Positions 1 to 7,901 are shown, counted from the first letter of the stretch. The stretch: DNA of 25,803 bases from JBGRQB01 sp041725875 (GCA_041725875.1 JBGRQB010000043.1:1-25803); one strand, 5' to 3'. Notes: generated by a model not told the origin, from the letters alone. Numbers and translations: made by a program.

Positions 1-1979
1 CCTGCAAGCCTACAGATACTGCCCCTAAAGGGTTTGACTTAAATCAGCTGGATAAAACAGTTAAGCCTCAGGATGATTTTTTTCATTATTCAATTGGCGG
101 ATGGATTAAAAGTAATCCAATTCCTGAAGACAAAGCAAGCTGGTCCGGTTTTAACGAATTAAGAGAAAAAACTGTAAGTGATGTAAAACAGATTATTGAA
201 AAAGCAGCAACTGCTAAATCTCAGGATAAAAACAGCGGTGTATACAAAGTTGGTACTTTTTACAATATAGCTCTTGATTCTGCTAAAGCTGAAAACTTGG
301 GAATAAAACCAATTGAAGGTGAATTGGAAAGAATAGATAAAATAGCTTCAATGAAAGATTTTGTTAAAGAAGTTGTAAAAATGTCTAAAAGAACTTCCAA
401 TCCGTTGTTAAACGTATTTATTAACTCCGATCCTGTTAACAGTAATATGAATATCGGCTGGTTATGGCAGGGTGGTATCGGACTTGGAGACAGAGATTAT
501 TATTTTGATGAAACCGACAGAGCCAAAAAAGTAAGAGCCAAATATAAAGTTCATGTAACTAATATGTTAAAGCTTATCGGTTATTCTGAAAAAGATGCTG
601 CTAAATCAGCAGAAGCTATTTTCACTTTGGAAGAGAGTCTGGCAAAAATCTCCAATACAAGAACTGAAAACAGAGATCCTGAAAAAAGAACAAACAGAAT
701 GACTCTTGCAGAATTGAAAAAAATGAGCAAGAACTTTGACTGGAATCTTTATTTTTCTGAATTAGGTGTTACTGATCCAGGTACAATAAATGTTGCTCAG
801 CCAAAATTTTTCAAGCAGTTTGGCGCTGTTGTTAAAAAAACTTCTATGAATGTTCTTAAAGATTATCTTAAATGGAATCTTGTAAGAGGAATGGCTACTG
901 AATTAAGTTCAGCTTTTGTAAATGAAAGATTTGAATTTGCAAGCAAGTTTATGAGAGGTCAGCCAAAAATAGCAGTTAGATGGAAAAGAGCAACAGATGC
1001 AACAAGTGGTGCATTGGGTGAGCTGGTAGGACAACTTTACGTGAAAAAACATTTTCCGGAAGAAGCAAAAGTAAGAGCCAACAAAATTGTACAAAGTCTT
1101 TTAGTTGCTATGGGCGATAGAATTAAAGGTCTTGAATGGATGAGTGCTCCAACAAAAGAGAAAGCTCTTGAAAAATTAAGTACTTTTGGTGTAAAAATCG
1201 GTTATCCTGACAAATGGAAAGATTATTCTTCACTTGAAATCAGTGATGATTCTTATGCTATGAATGTAATTCGTGCCAATGAATTTGCATTTGCACAAGA
1301 AATGAAAAAATTAAACAAGCCAATAGATCCTACTGAATGGGGAATGAATCCTCAAACTGTAAACGCTTATTACAGTCCGGCAAGAAACGAAATAGTTTTC
1401 CCTGCCGGTATTTTGCAGTTCCCTTTCTTTGATAAAGATGTTGATGATGCAATCAATTATGGTGCAATGGGTGCTGTAATTGGTCACGAAATTACTCACG
1501 GTTTTGATGATTCCGGTGCAAAATATAATAAAGACGGAAATCTTGAAATGTGGTGGGCTAAAGAAGATTTCAAAAAGTTTGAAGAAAAAACGGCGGGTCT
1601 TGTAAAGCAATATGACGATTACGCTCCGTTTGAAGGTCATAACGTAAATGGTAAAATGACTTTAGGTGAAAACATTGCAGATCTTGGCGGTTTAACTGTT
1701 TCTTACGAAGCATTTAAGAAAACTGAGCAATTTAAGAAAAATGAAAAAATAGATGGTTTCACTCCGGCTCAAAGATTTTTCTTTGGATGGGCACAAGTGT
1801 GGAAAACAAATATCAGAGATGAAGCACTTAAAGATCAGATTAAAACAGATGTACATTCACCTGGTATGTACAGAGTAATCGGACCATTAGCAAACTTGCC
1901 TCAATTCTTTGAAGCCTTTGATGTTAAAGAAGGTGATAAAATGAGAAGGCCAAAAGATAAGATTGTGAAGATCTGGTAA
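1..1979 (+). CDS. M13 family zinc metallopeptidase (neprilysin/PepO-like), 5' end outside window
   Basis: The frame is open from base 3 (first visible codon TGC, Cys) to TAA at 1977-1979, giving 658 visible residues, so only a short N-terminus is missing compared with the usual 670-700. M13 enzymes are zinc endopeptidases that cut peptides and are usually secreted or lipid-anchored. Counting from the first visible codon, the zinc motif HEITH lies at about 495-499 and the third ligand is Glu556 in GENIADLGG. The family's substrate-binding segment NAYYSPARNEIVFPAG lies just upstream of the zinc motif. The first visible Cys, followed by a polar linker, could be a lipobox cysteine; this cannot be checked because the signal peptide lies outside. 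An intrinsic terminator follows 15 bases after the stop, so this gene ends its transcript. The substrate is unknown. The family assignment is very secure. Confidence 0.95.
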   Translation, partial: CKPTDTAPKGFDLNQLDKTVKPQDDFFHYSIGGWIKSNPIPEDKASWSGFNELREKTVSDVKQIIEKAATAKSQDKNSGVYKVGTFYNIALDSAKAENLGIKPIEGELERIDKIASMKDFVKEVVKMSKRTSNPLLNVFINSDPVNSNMNIGWLWQGGIGLGDRDYYFDETDRAKKVRAKYKVHVTNMLKLIGYSEKDAAKSAEAIFTLEESLAKISNTRTENRDPEKRTNRMTLAELKKMSKNFDWNLYFSELGVTDPGTINVAQPKFFKQFGAVVKKTSMNVLKDYLKWNLVRGMATELSSAFVNERFEFASKFMRGQPKIAVRWKRATDATSGALGELVGQLYVKKHFPEEAKVRANKIVQSLLVAMGDRIKGLEWMSAPTKEKALEKLSTFGVKIGYPDKWKDYSSLEISDDSYAMNVIRANEFAFAQEMKKLNKPIDPTEWGMNPQTVNAYYSPARNEIVFPAGILQFPFFDKDVDDAINYGAMGAVIGHEITHGFDDSGAKYNKDGNLEMWWAKEDFKKFEEKTAGLVKQYDDYAPFEGHNVNGKMTLGENIADLGGLTVSYEAFKKTEQFKKNEKIDGFTPAQRFFFGWAQVWKTNIRDEALKDQIKTDVHSPGMYRVIGPLANLPQFFEAFDVKEGDKMRRPKDKIVKIW

Positions 1980-1993
1980 AATATAGAAATTTC

Positions 1994-2025
1994 AAGGCAG
2001 CTGAAAATGGCTGCCTTTTTTTTTA
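1994..2025 (+). terminator. Rho-independent terminator after the M13 peptidase
   Basis: Perfect 8-bp stem AAGGCAGC (1994-2001) / GCTGCCTT (2010-2017) with an 8-base loop, running into nine consecutive T residues. It sits 15 bases after the peptidase stop and separates that gene from the sigma-factor operon. Confidence 0.9.
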
Positions 2026-2041
2026 TCTTTGAGCGGAAAAA

Positions 2042-2067
2042 TGTAACAGTTTTATTAATTATACGAC
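2042..2067 (+). promoter_or_regulatory. Possible ECF-type promoter just upstream of the sigma factor
   Basis: TGTAAC at 2042-2047, then 16 bases, then CGAC at 2064-2067. This resembles the -35/-10 form known for ECF sigma factors such as Bacillus SigX/SigM, and it is almost the same as the site at 3245-3271. It would fit autoregulation. The difficulty is position: the likely start codon at 2070 is only three bases past CGAC, so a normal transcription start would fall inside the first codons. It may be coincidence, or translation may start elsewhere. Confidence 0.35.
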
Positions 2068-2069
2068 AA

Positions 2070-2558
2070 ATGCAACAAGACTTTATAAAAATAGCGAATG
2101 AAAATCAGAACCTTATTCTGAAAGTCTGCAATATGTTCAGCAGAAACGAAGATGATAAGAAGGATCTTTTCCAGGATATTCTGATCCAGTTATGGAAGTC
2201 TTATCCGTCATTCAGAAATGAATCTAAAGTTACAACCTGGATGTACAGAGTTGCACTGAACACAGCCATTACCGGGTATAGAAGAAAGAAAAGTAAACCG
2301 GCAGGCGAAAGCATTTCAGATGAAGTTATTCAGCTTGTTTCTCACGATACCAGATATGAAAAAAGTGAGCAGTCTGAGTTACTTTACAAAGCAATTAATA
2401 AGCTGTCTGCAATTGAAAAATCGATAATTCTGTTGTATCTGGAAAATTATTCCAGCGATGAAATTTCTGATATAACCGGTATTACATCCGGTAATGTCAG
2501 AGTTAAAATTAACAGAATTAAGGCAAAATTGAAAAAAATGCTAGAACATAGAATATGA
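2070..2558 (+). CDS. ECF (sigma-70 family group 4) RNA polymerase sigma factor
   Basis: A 162-residue protein of typical ECF size. Region 2 is seen at about residues 24-75, with DLFQDILIQLWKSYPSF (core binding) and TTWMYRVALNTA (-10 recognition). Region 4 is at about 105-160, with the helix-turn-helix EISDITGITSGNVRVKINR that reads -35 elements. The frame stays open up to an ATG at 2007, but that start lies inside the terminator of the previous gene and would add 21 residues unlike the family, so ATG 2070 is preferred; no clear ribosome-binding site precedes it. The stop overlaps the next start as ATGA, so the two proteins are translationally coupled, as sigma/anti-sigma pairs often are. What signal it answers is unknown; the ABC exporter downstream may be a target. 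Confidence 0.9.
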   Translation: MQQDFIKIANENQNLILKVCNMFSRNEDDKKDLFQDILIQLWKSYPSFRNESKVTTWMYRVALNTAITGYRRKKSKPAGESISDEVIQLVSHDTRYEKSEQSELLYKAINKLSAIEKSIILLYLENYSSDEISDITGITSGNVRVKINRIKAKLKKMLEHRI

Positions 2559-3232
2559 GTGAAGATAAATTAAAAGATTTATGGGAAGAGCTTAACCAGC
2601 CGCAAGATAACAAAGCTGTTTTTTCAGAAGAGCAGATGCGTGATATGCTGGAAGGGAAAGCAAATGATATTTTTACCAGAATTACCAAAAACCTGAAAAT
2701 AGGAATGGGATTATTGGGTCTTTATATGGTAATGATGTTTTTCGGACTCTATAATATCTATTTTTCAGGCGGGCTTATTTCCAGATTAAATTTAAGCTGG
2801 TGGTATCTTGCAATAGATCTTTTCTCTGATATTTTTGTTATAGCGTCCTTTATTTATTTTGTTGTCTCATTTAATAAGCTGAATATAAATGCAATTTCCG
2901 GTAATCAGCTGAAAGATACAATAAAATCTGCAATCAAGATTTTGAAAACATACAGAAAGTTTTTCTACGCTATAGTTGCAATAATTTCAACAAGCGGCTT
3001 TGCCGGATTTTTAATAGGGGCAAGTTACGGACTTGATGAAGCAAGAAAACTTTATGGAGATCAGATAGCAGCCAATCCAAATGGTGAATTAATGTTTATA
3101 ATCTTTTTAATCATATTTGGATTTATTTTTCTCTGTATAATTACTCTTGTATGGTATGTATTTAAGAAACTTTATGGCGATTACATTGAAAAACTGGAAG
3201 ATTGCTACGATGAATTAACAGAAACAGAATAA
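2555..3232 (+). CDS. Four-helix membrane protein coupled to the ECF sigma factor, candidate anti-sigma factor
   Basis: 225 residues, starting at the ATGA overlap with the sigma gene. The first roughly 45 residues are charged and soluble (cytosolic), followed by four hydrophobic segments at about 48-72, 83-106, 134-157 and 179-203, and a short acidic C-terminal tail. I do not see the His/Cys zinc-binding pattern of ZAS anti-sigma domains. By position it could be the membrane-held regulator of the sigma factor, with the soluble N-terminus as the binding part. That role is inferred from context alone; the family is not recognised. TAA at 3230-3232 is followed by about 90 bases without a clear terminator. 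Confidence 0.75.
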   Translation: MSEDKLKDLWEELNQPQDNKAVFSEEQMRDMLEGKANDIFTRITKNLKIGMGLLGLYMVMMFFGLYNIYFSGGLISRLNLSWWYLAIDLFSDIFVIASFIYFVVSFNKLNINAISGNQLKDTIKSAIKILKTYRKFFYAIVAIISTSGFAGFLIGASYGLDEARKLYGDQIAANPNGELMFIIFLIIFGFIFLCIITLVWYVFKKLYGDYIEKLEDCYDELTETE

Positions 3233-3244
3233 AATTATTTTTTC

Positions 3245-3271
3245 TGTAACAAATTCCTTCCTGTAGTCGAC
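3245..3271 (+). promoter_or_regulatory. Possible ECF-type promoter for the ABC exporter pair
   Basis: TGTAAC at 3245-3250, 17 bases, then CGAC at 3268-3271. This is the spacing and sequence expected for SigX/SigM-like ECF promoters. Transcription would begin near 3278, giving a leader of about 40 bases before ATG 3321. A near-identical arrangement precedes the sigma gene at 2042. Recognition by the neighbouring sigma factor is an inference. Confidence 0.45.
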
Positions 3272-3320
3272 TAACATCATTGAAATTGTGAAAATTCGCA
3301 AAATATATCTAAGAGGATTT

Positions 3321-4262
3321 ATGAACGCACTTGAGGTAAAAAATTTAACTAAATCTTTCGGGGATGTCCGGGCGGTTAACAATTCTTCCTTCTATATTCC
3401 CGAAGGCTCCATATTTGGTCTTATAGGCCGGAATGGTGCGGGAAAAACCACAACTATCAGAATGATGATGAATATCTATATGCCCGATTCTGGTGAAGTA
3501 ATTTTAAGAGGAACCAAGATCGGTCAGGAATTTAGAGATAAAGTAGGATACTTGCCCGAAGAAAGGGGACTTTACAAAAAAATGAAAGTTCTTGAAACTC
3601 TTCTATTTTTTGCAGAACTAAAAGGCAAAACAGGTAAAAAAGTAAAGAAAGAAGCTTTAGCATATCTGGAGAGATTTTCTCTTCTTGACAGAAAAGATGC
3701 TAAGGTTGAAGAACTTTCAAAAGGTAATCAGCAGAAAATTCAGTTTATCGGTACAATTTTGCACGATCCTGAGTTTATTATTCTGGATGAACCTTTTTCC
3801 GGTCTGGACCCCGTAAACACAAATATTTTGAAAGAGATAATTCTTGAGCAAAAAGAAAGAGGAAAAGTTATTATTCTTTCAACTCACTTGATGGATTTTG
3901 CAGAAAAAATGTGTGATCACATTGCAATGATTGATAAAGGAGATATAATCCTGAACGGATCTCTAAGCGAAATCAAAAAGCAATATGGAAAACAGAATAT
4001 TACGTTGAATTATGAAGGCGACATATCATTCCTTCGTAATAATCCTATTGTTGATAAAATTACAGATTTTGGAAATACAACCGGTATCAGAGTTAAGAAG
4101 CCTGAACATACTCAGCAGCTTTTAAAAGCACTGGTAGATAATAATATAATTGTTAAAAAGTTTGATGCAGACGAAATCTCTCTTCACGAAATTTTTATTG
4201 AACTTGCCGGCGATGAATTAGAAATTGCTATGGCTGTTGATAAGGAGGTGGCAAATGTTTAA
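3321..4262 (+). CDS. ABC transporter ATP-binding subunit, NatA-like
   Basis: 313 residues from ATG 3321, which has a Shine-Dalgarno AAGAGG about five bases upstream; an upstream in-frame start at 3288 would add 11 poorly matching residues. Walker A GRNGAGKT lies at 36-43, the signature LSKGN at 132-136, Walker B with DE at 156-157, and the switch His at 189 (STHL). The loop normally carrying Gln reads LPEERGLY, typical of the NatA/drug-export subgroup. A C-terminal extension after about residue 220 is also typical of that subgroup. It hydrolyses ATP to power the membrane subunit encoded next, whose start lies eight bases inside this gene. The substrate is not determined; Na+ export, drug or lipid efflux are all possible for this family. 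Confidence 0.92.
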   Translation: MNALEVKNLTKSFGDVRAVNNSSFYIPEGSIFGLIGRNGAGKTTTIRMMMNIYMPDSGEVILRGTKIGQEFRDKVGYLPEERGLYKKMKVLETLLFFAELKGKTGKKVKKEALAYLERFSLLDRKDAKVEELSKGNQQKIQFIGTILHDPEFIILDEPFSGLDPVNTNILKEIILEQKERGKVIILSTHLMDFAEKMCDHIAMIDKGDIILNGSLSEIKKQYGKQNITLNYEGDISFLRNNPIVDKITDFGNTTGIRVKKPEHTQQLLKALVDNNIIVKKFDADEISLHEIFIELAGDELEIAMAVDKEVANV

Positions 4263-5520
4263 TAACAGAGTCTTGGCAGTATTAAAAAGAGAATTGCGTG
4301 AAAGAGTTTTAACCAAATCCTTTATTATTGGTACACTTGCTTTTCCGTTAATTATGGTTGGTGTTATTGCTCTTCAGTATATAATGAGAAAATTTGACGA
4401 CGATAAAGGTGTTAAATTAAGAGTATTAACTGAAAGTGTTGATCTTCAAAATACTATTCGCAACAGCTTTGACAAACAGGAGTGGGTAAAAGATACTTCT
4501 TATGTTATCTCTTACGATTTGCTGGCTGACGGAGATATCGGAAGTTATATTAATGAAAATAAATCACAGGTTCTGGATAATGAGATTTCAGGAATTTTAT
4601 TTATCCCGGATTCTGCAAAGCTTAATAAAGAAGTAGCATATTACTCCAAAAATGCAAAAAATATTGCAATGGAGCGAAAACTTGGTCGGGTAATAAATCA
4701 GCTGCTTATTGATAATTATTTCAAAGATAAAGATGTCTCTTCGGAAGATATCAGATTTGCTCGAAACAGTGTGGATTTTACAATATTTAAAGTAACCGAA
4801 GATAAAGCTGAAGAAGAGAATGCCGGTAGTCTGGTACTCGCTTATCTGTTCGGAATTTTACTTTATGTAGGATTGCTGACTATGGGATCTGTGGCTCTCC
4901 AAACGGCAATTGAAGAGAAGAGTAACAGAGTTGTTGAAGTGTTACTTTCTTCGGTAAATACAAAAGAGTTAATGGCCGGAAAGATTGTCGGTTCAACATT
5001 AACCGGCTTGCTGCAGATGTTTATCTGGCTTATTCCGGTGTTTGTTGTTGCCGGTACAACATTGCCGTTTCTTCCGCCTGAAATAGCGATAAATATGTCA
5101 GTAACTCAAATTGCATATTTCTTTGTTAACTTTATTATTGGATTGATAATTTACATCGGATTATTTGCAACCGTAGGCTCTATATTTGATAATATGCAGG
5201 ATGCGCAATCTGCAATGTTTCCGCTAATGATGTTAATTATGATTCCGTTTTTTATGACATTCACAATGCTTGAAAATCCTGATAATACTGTTGGTATGTA
5301 TGGATCTATGGCTCCGTTTTTATCAATTATTGTTATGCCGGTTAGAATGACTTTAATTGATGTACCTTTAATTCAAATTTTAATTGCACTTGTGGTTAAT
5401 GTTCTTACTGTATTTGTAATGTTCCCGTTTGCCGGTAAAATTTACAGAGTAGGAATTTTGAAAACCGGTAAAAAACCGAGTTGGGGTGAAGTTGTAAAAT
5501 GGTTGAAATATAAAAATTAA
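4255..5520 (+). CDS. ABC-2 type transporter permease, NatB-like
   Basis: 421 residues. ATG 4255 is chosen because a strong Shine-Dalgarno (AAGGAGGTGG, 4242-4251) lies just before it; the longer frame from 4225 would ignore that site. One membrane helix at about 20-42 is followed by a large external domain (about 45-190) and then a block of five or six helices from about 195 onward. The segment IEEKSNRVVEVLLSS after the first helix of the C-terminal block is characteristic of ABC-2 exporters of the NatB/YhaP kind. It forms the membrane channel for the ATPase encoded immediately upstream, with an 8-base overlap. A terminator follows 20 bases after the stop, closing the operon. The exported substrate is unknown. 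Confidence 0.9.
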   Translation: MFNNRVLAVLKRELRERVLTKSFIIGTLAFPLIMVGVIALQYIMRKFDDDKGVKLRVLTESVDLQNTIRNSFDKQEWVKDTSYVISYDLLADGDIGSYINENKSQVLDNEISGILFIPDSAKLNKEVAYYSKNAKNIAMERKLGRVINQLLIDNYFKDKDVSSEDIRFARNSVDFTIFKVTEDKAEEENAGSLVLAYLFGILLYVGLLTMGSVALQTAIEEKSNRVVEVLLSSVNTKELMAGKIVGSTLTGLLQMFIWLIPVFVVAGTTLPFLPPEIAINMSVTQIAYFFVNFIIGLIIYIGLFATVGSIFDNMQDAQSAMFPLMMLIMIPFFMTFTMLENPDNTVGMYGSMAPFLSIIVMPVRMTLIDVPLIQILIALVVNVLTVFVMFPFAGKIYRVGILKTGKKPSWGEVVKWLKYKN

Positions 5521-5540
5521 TCTATACAGATATACTGATA

Positions 5541-5570
5541 AATGGCTCTGTTAAAGGAGCCATTTTCTTT
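5541..5570 (+). terminator. Rho-independent terminator after the ABC exporter operon
   Basis: Perfect 8-bp stem AATGGCTC (5541-5548) / GAGCCATT (5557-5564) with an 8-base loop, followed by TTCTTT. It closes the sigma/ABC block. Confidence 0.85.
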
Positions 5571-5631
5571 ATACAGGGCAAATAAATTGACAAAAATTTT
5601 GTGTTTTTTGCAAAAAAAGCGACAAACTACG

Positions 5632-5815
5632 GGGTAACCACTAACTATAATTCGAATTATTATTACTATCTTAGATCATTAGTTTTCTGATCGTAGGCGT
5701 AAATAAGCGCACTTTAAAGAGGTTACCATTGATAGCAGGGAAAATTTCGTTTCGACTCCCACATGAAAACAAACCTACAATCTCAAATCGAAATTTCCCT
5801 GCTCTTCTTTTTTCC
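5632..5815 (+). ncRNA. Candidate structured RNA or leader in a gene-free stretch
   Basis: Several complementary segments nest within about 180 bases. GGTAACC (5633-5639) can pair with GGTTACC (5721-5727). Inside it a small hairpin GATCA/TGATC is possible around 5674-5692. A 15-bp inverted repeat follows: AGCAGGGAAAATTTCG at 5734-5749 and CGAAATTTCCCTGCT at 5789-5803, with one bulged A, then CTTCTTTTTT, which looks like an intrinsic terminator with a 39-base loop. It matches no RNA family I recognise. It could be a small RNA, an attenuator or the edge of a repeat element. No recognisable downstream gene on this strand would be a riboswitch target. Confidence 0.35.
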
Positions 5816-5924
5816 CGAAGAATCTTTCCCTGAATTTTCAAAAGCAAATCAATTTTATTCCGAAATAGTAAAACTGCTCAAAATGGCGGGTTTTCCACAT
5901 ATGTATTTAAAATTAAATATCTAG
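5763..5924 (+). CDS. Possible 53-residue hypothetical protein
   Basis: An ATG at 5763 opens a 53-codon frame to TAG at 5922. It starts MKTNLQSQIEISLLFFFPEE and continues with a Phe/Lys-rich, mixed hydrophobic and charged sequence of plausible protein composition. It has no Shine-Dalgarno, and its first 14 codons lie in the loop and 3' arm of the inverted repeat at 5734-5803, so it may be chance or a remnant. I recognise no family. Confidence 0.2.
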   Translation: MKTNLQSQIEISLLFFFPEESFPEFSKANQFYSEIVKLLKMAGFPHMYLKLNI

Positions 5925-5930
5925 ATATTT

Positions 5931-6170
5931 GAACTGTAACAATAAAAGTTAGTTAATAATATTGGTGTTATTTGACAAACTGTAAAGCAGGCGATACTGA
6001 AAAGCTCTAGGGTAAATGAGCAAAGGGCAGAGGGCTGAAAAAGGCATAAACGTATTTCATATCCGGAGACAAGCCGCAAGACATCCCTCATTCTCCTCAA
6101 AATATGTTTTTGCAAATTTCTAAATGCCTCGAAAGAGAAGGGCGGGCAATCATTCCGTAAACAGCAGGGC
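5931..6170. other. Gene-free, G+C-richer block, possible dispersed repeat or RNA
   Basis: This stretch has no convincing gene but is richer in G+C than its surroundings: counted by eye, bases 6001-6180 hold 80 G/C of 180, whereas 17341-17400 has 10 of 60 and 4261-4320 has 20 of 60. TTGACA at 5969-5974 could be a -35 element, with TACTGA 17 bases on. CATAT...GGAGA (6058-6069) can pair with TCTCC...ATATG (6092-6106). A minus-strand frame of 83 codons spans the block but looks like an accident of composition. It may be a non-coding RNA gene or one copy of an intergenic repeat. Confidence 0.3.
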
Positions 6171-6200
6171 AAAAAAGGGGTCTGATTCCCCCCTTCTTTT
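6171..6200. terminator. Bidirectional terminator, mainly for the minus-strand operon
   Basis: Stem AAGGGG (6175-6180) / CCCCTT (6190-6195) with a 9-base loop. Read on the minus strand it ends in six T residues and lies 10 bases past the stop of the hypothetical gene at 6210-6770, so it should end that operon. Read on the plus strand it also ends in a T-rich run (CTTTTT). Confidence 0.75.
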
Positions 6201-6209
6201 TATTTAAAC

Positions 6210-6770
6210 TTATAACAATTTTATTTGGGGATTATAAAAAACTATTCCGAATTTATTTTTTCCTGCCGGTTCTCTGAATTTACAATAACCAAAGAACTTA
6301 TTGTTATGATTAACTTTGTATGTTTTATTAAAGTCGATAATGGTTATTTTCGGATTTTCAGATGCAACTATTACATCACCAAGCTTATTCATCTTCTTTA
6401 TTTTAGATTGATTATCATTGGCCGTAAATTCAATACTTATATTGGAAATGTTTTTATTCTTATAAAGAATCTTCCAGCTTTTTGTTGGTATTCCGTTAAA
6501 TTTTCCGCCGGAATATTCTAATATTTCTGAAGTATATCCGACTGATTTATTTGTTTCTTCCCCTGACAGTACAAGATTATATTTATTGCTGAGTATTTCA
6601 TCTACCTCCGATTTGTTTTTAGTCCAGGTTAAATCGGAACAAAGATCTGTCAGGGTGACATTTGGATATTCTTTTGGAAAAAATGTATTAACGATATTTG
6701 TTCTGTGATAAATAAGTAATGTTAATACCAAAATTGTGAATATTAGTTTTTGCTTTGAATAGCGTGTCAT
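6210..6770 (-). CDS. Hypothetical membrane-anchored protein
   Basis: 186 residues. Residues about 8-25 (KLIFTILVLTLLIY) form one hydrophobic helix with basic residues before it, so the remaining roughly 160 residues are probably outside the cytoplasm; it could also be a signal peptide. The soluble part is Lys/Asn-rich, without cysteine clusters or motifs I know. It follows the aminotransferase gene by 15 bases and ends at a terminator, so it is the last gene of a three-gene operon. No function can be given. Confidence 0.7.
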   Translation of the reverse strand: MTRYSKQKLIFTILVLTLLIYHRTNIVNTFFPKEYPNVTLTDLCSDLTWTKNKSEVDEILSNKYNLVLSGEETNKSVGYTSEILEYSGGKFNGIPTKSWKILYKNKNISNISIEFTANDNQSKIKKMNKLGDVIVASENPKITIIDFNKTYKVNHNNKFFGYCKFREPAGKNKFGIVFYNPQIKLL

Positions 6771-6785
6771 ATTGTTGTTCCGTAA

Positions 6786-7901
6786 CTATCTGTAATTTGC
6801 CGAAATATAAGAACTGAGGATTTCAATTATTTCCGGGAAATTTTCTCTCCCGAATCCTATTCTTATATGTTTATCTCCATATTCAAACAATTCTGAAGGT
6901 ATTGTCATAATACCGGTATCTTTAACAAGTTTTTCAGAAAACTCAAATGCAGGTTCTTTTATATGTAATTTTACAAATCCCGTTGAACCGGCTTTTGGCA
7001 TAATGAAATTAAATATGGAGTTAAAATCTAAAATAAACTTTGAGAACAAACTAATATTTTTTTCAATCTTTTCAAGATTGGGTTTGATAAAATCATTGCT
7101 GTGATTTAAGGCAATTGCCGATAAAATTTCACTTGGTGCACTGTTGCAGATTGTGAGGTAATCTTTATACGAAACAATTTTTTCAAGCAGGGCTGTGTCC
7201 TGACTCGCAACCCATCCGATTCGGAGTCCTGCCAGTCCAAAAGTTTTAGCCATTCCCCACAAACTCACACCTTTTTCATACAAATCGCAAACAGGCGGTA
7301 TATCAGGCGTATTGTTAATTGTGAGTTTTCTGTACATTTCATCTGAAAAGAGCCAGATGTCATTTTTCTTTGCAATTTCTACGATTTTGTTTAGTTCATC
7401 CAATGCAGGGAAGGCTCCGGTTGGATTATGCGGAAAGTTTATGATAATAAGTTTTGTGTTGGGACGAATCAGTTTTTCCAGGCTATTAGGATCGAATTTC
7501 CAGGTAGTTTCATCCGGCTCCCAGTATGAGAGTTCACAATCGATAGATTTTACAACCTGATAGAGCGATTGATAGGCCGGCGACATACAAATTACGTGAT
7601 CTGTCTTTTCCAGAAGAGTATTCATTAAAATAAAATTTGCTTCTCCGGGTGATGAAACAACAATATTTTCCGGTGAAATTTTTGTGTAAAATTGAGAAAT
7701 GCTTTCGCGTAAAAAAGGATTACCGGTTGATTCTGTATAACCAAATTTCTGGTTTTCCCATATTTTCAACTCTTCGGGTGAGGCTTTATCAAGAATATAT
7801 TTTAGTGAATATCCGTCACAATCTGAACTGGAAAGCAAATATTTTGTCTGGAATTCATACTTTGCAAAGTATCTTTCCAGTTTAAAATCATCTATTTTCA
7901 T
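6786..7901 (-). CDS. Pyridoxal-phosphate aminotransferase, class I/II fold
   Basis: 371 residues of the fold-type I aminotransferase family. Visible key residues are Asn159 in PHNPTG, Asp187 in SDEMY (binds the pyridine nitrogen), the Schiff-base Lys219 in WGMAKTFGLAG, Arg227 in RIGW, and a C-terminal Arg in HIRIGFGR that binds substrate carboxylate. It is somewhat shorter than typical aspartate/alanine aminotransferases (about 390-400). It probably transfers an amino group between an amino acid and a 2-oxo acid in the cytosol; the substrate cannot be read from sequence. The start ATG shares one base with the stop of the GNAT gene before it, so the two are translationally coupled, which could mean that one modifies the product of the other. 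Confidence 0.88.
   Translation of the reverse strand: MKIDDFKLERYFAKYEFQTKYLLSSSDCDGYSLKYILDKASPEELKIWENQKFGYTESTGNPFLRESISQFYTKISPENIVVSSPGEANFILMNTLLEKTDHVICMSPAYQSLYQVVKSIDCELSYWEPDETTWKFDPNSLEKLIRPNTKLIIINFPHNPTGAFPALDELNKIVEIAKKNDIWLFSDEMYRKLTINNTPDIPPVCDLYEKGVSLWGMAKTFGLAGLRIGWVASQDTALLEKIVSYKDYLTICNSAPSEILSAIALNHSNDFIKPNLEKIEKNISLFSKFILDFNSIFNFIMPKAGSTGFVKLHIKEPAFEFSEKLVKDTGIMTIPSELFEYGDKHIRIGFGRENFPEIIEILSSYISANYR

Noticed and set aside
2007..2069. Upstream start for the sigma factor
   Set aside because: The ATG lies within the terminator stem-loop of the previous gene and would add 21 hydrophobic residues not seen in ECF sigma factors.
5600..5810. tmRNA or known riboswitch
   Set aside because: No tag-peptide frame, no tmRNA 5'/3' ends and no riboswitch consensus I recognise; no matching downstream gene.
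5921..6172. 83-codon minus-strand frame in the G+C-richer island
   Set aside because: Cys/Leu/Arg-rich composition, no ribosome-binding site, and it runs through the hairpin segments; it looks like an accidental open frame over a non-coding block.
6171..6200. tRNA/tmRNA T-arm-like sequence (GGGG-TCTGATT-CCCC)
   Set aside because: The loop lacks the GGTTCGA pattern, no acceptor or D-arm partner lies nearby, and a minus-strand terminator explains it better.
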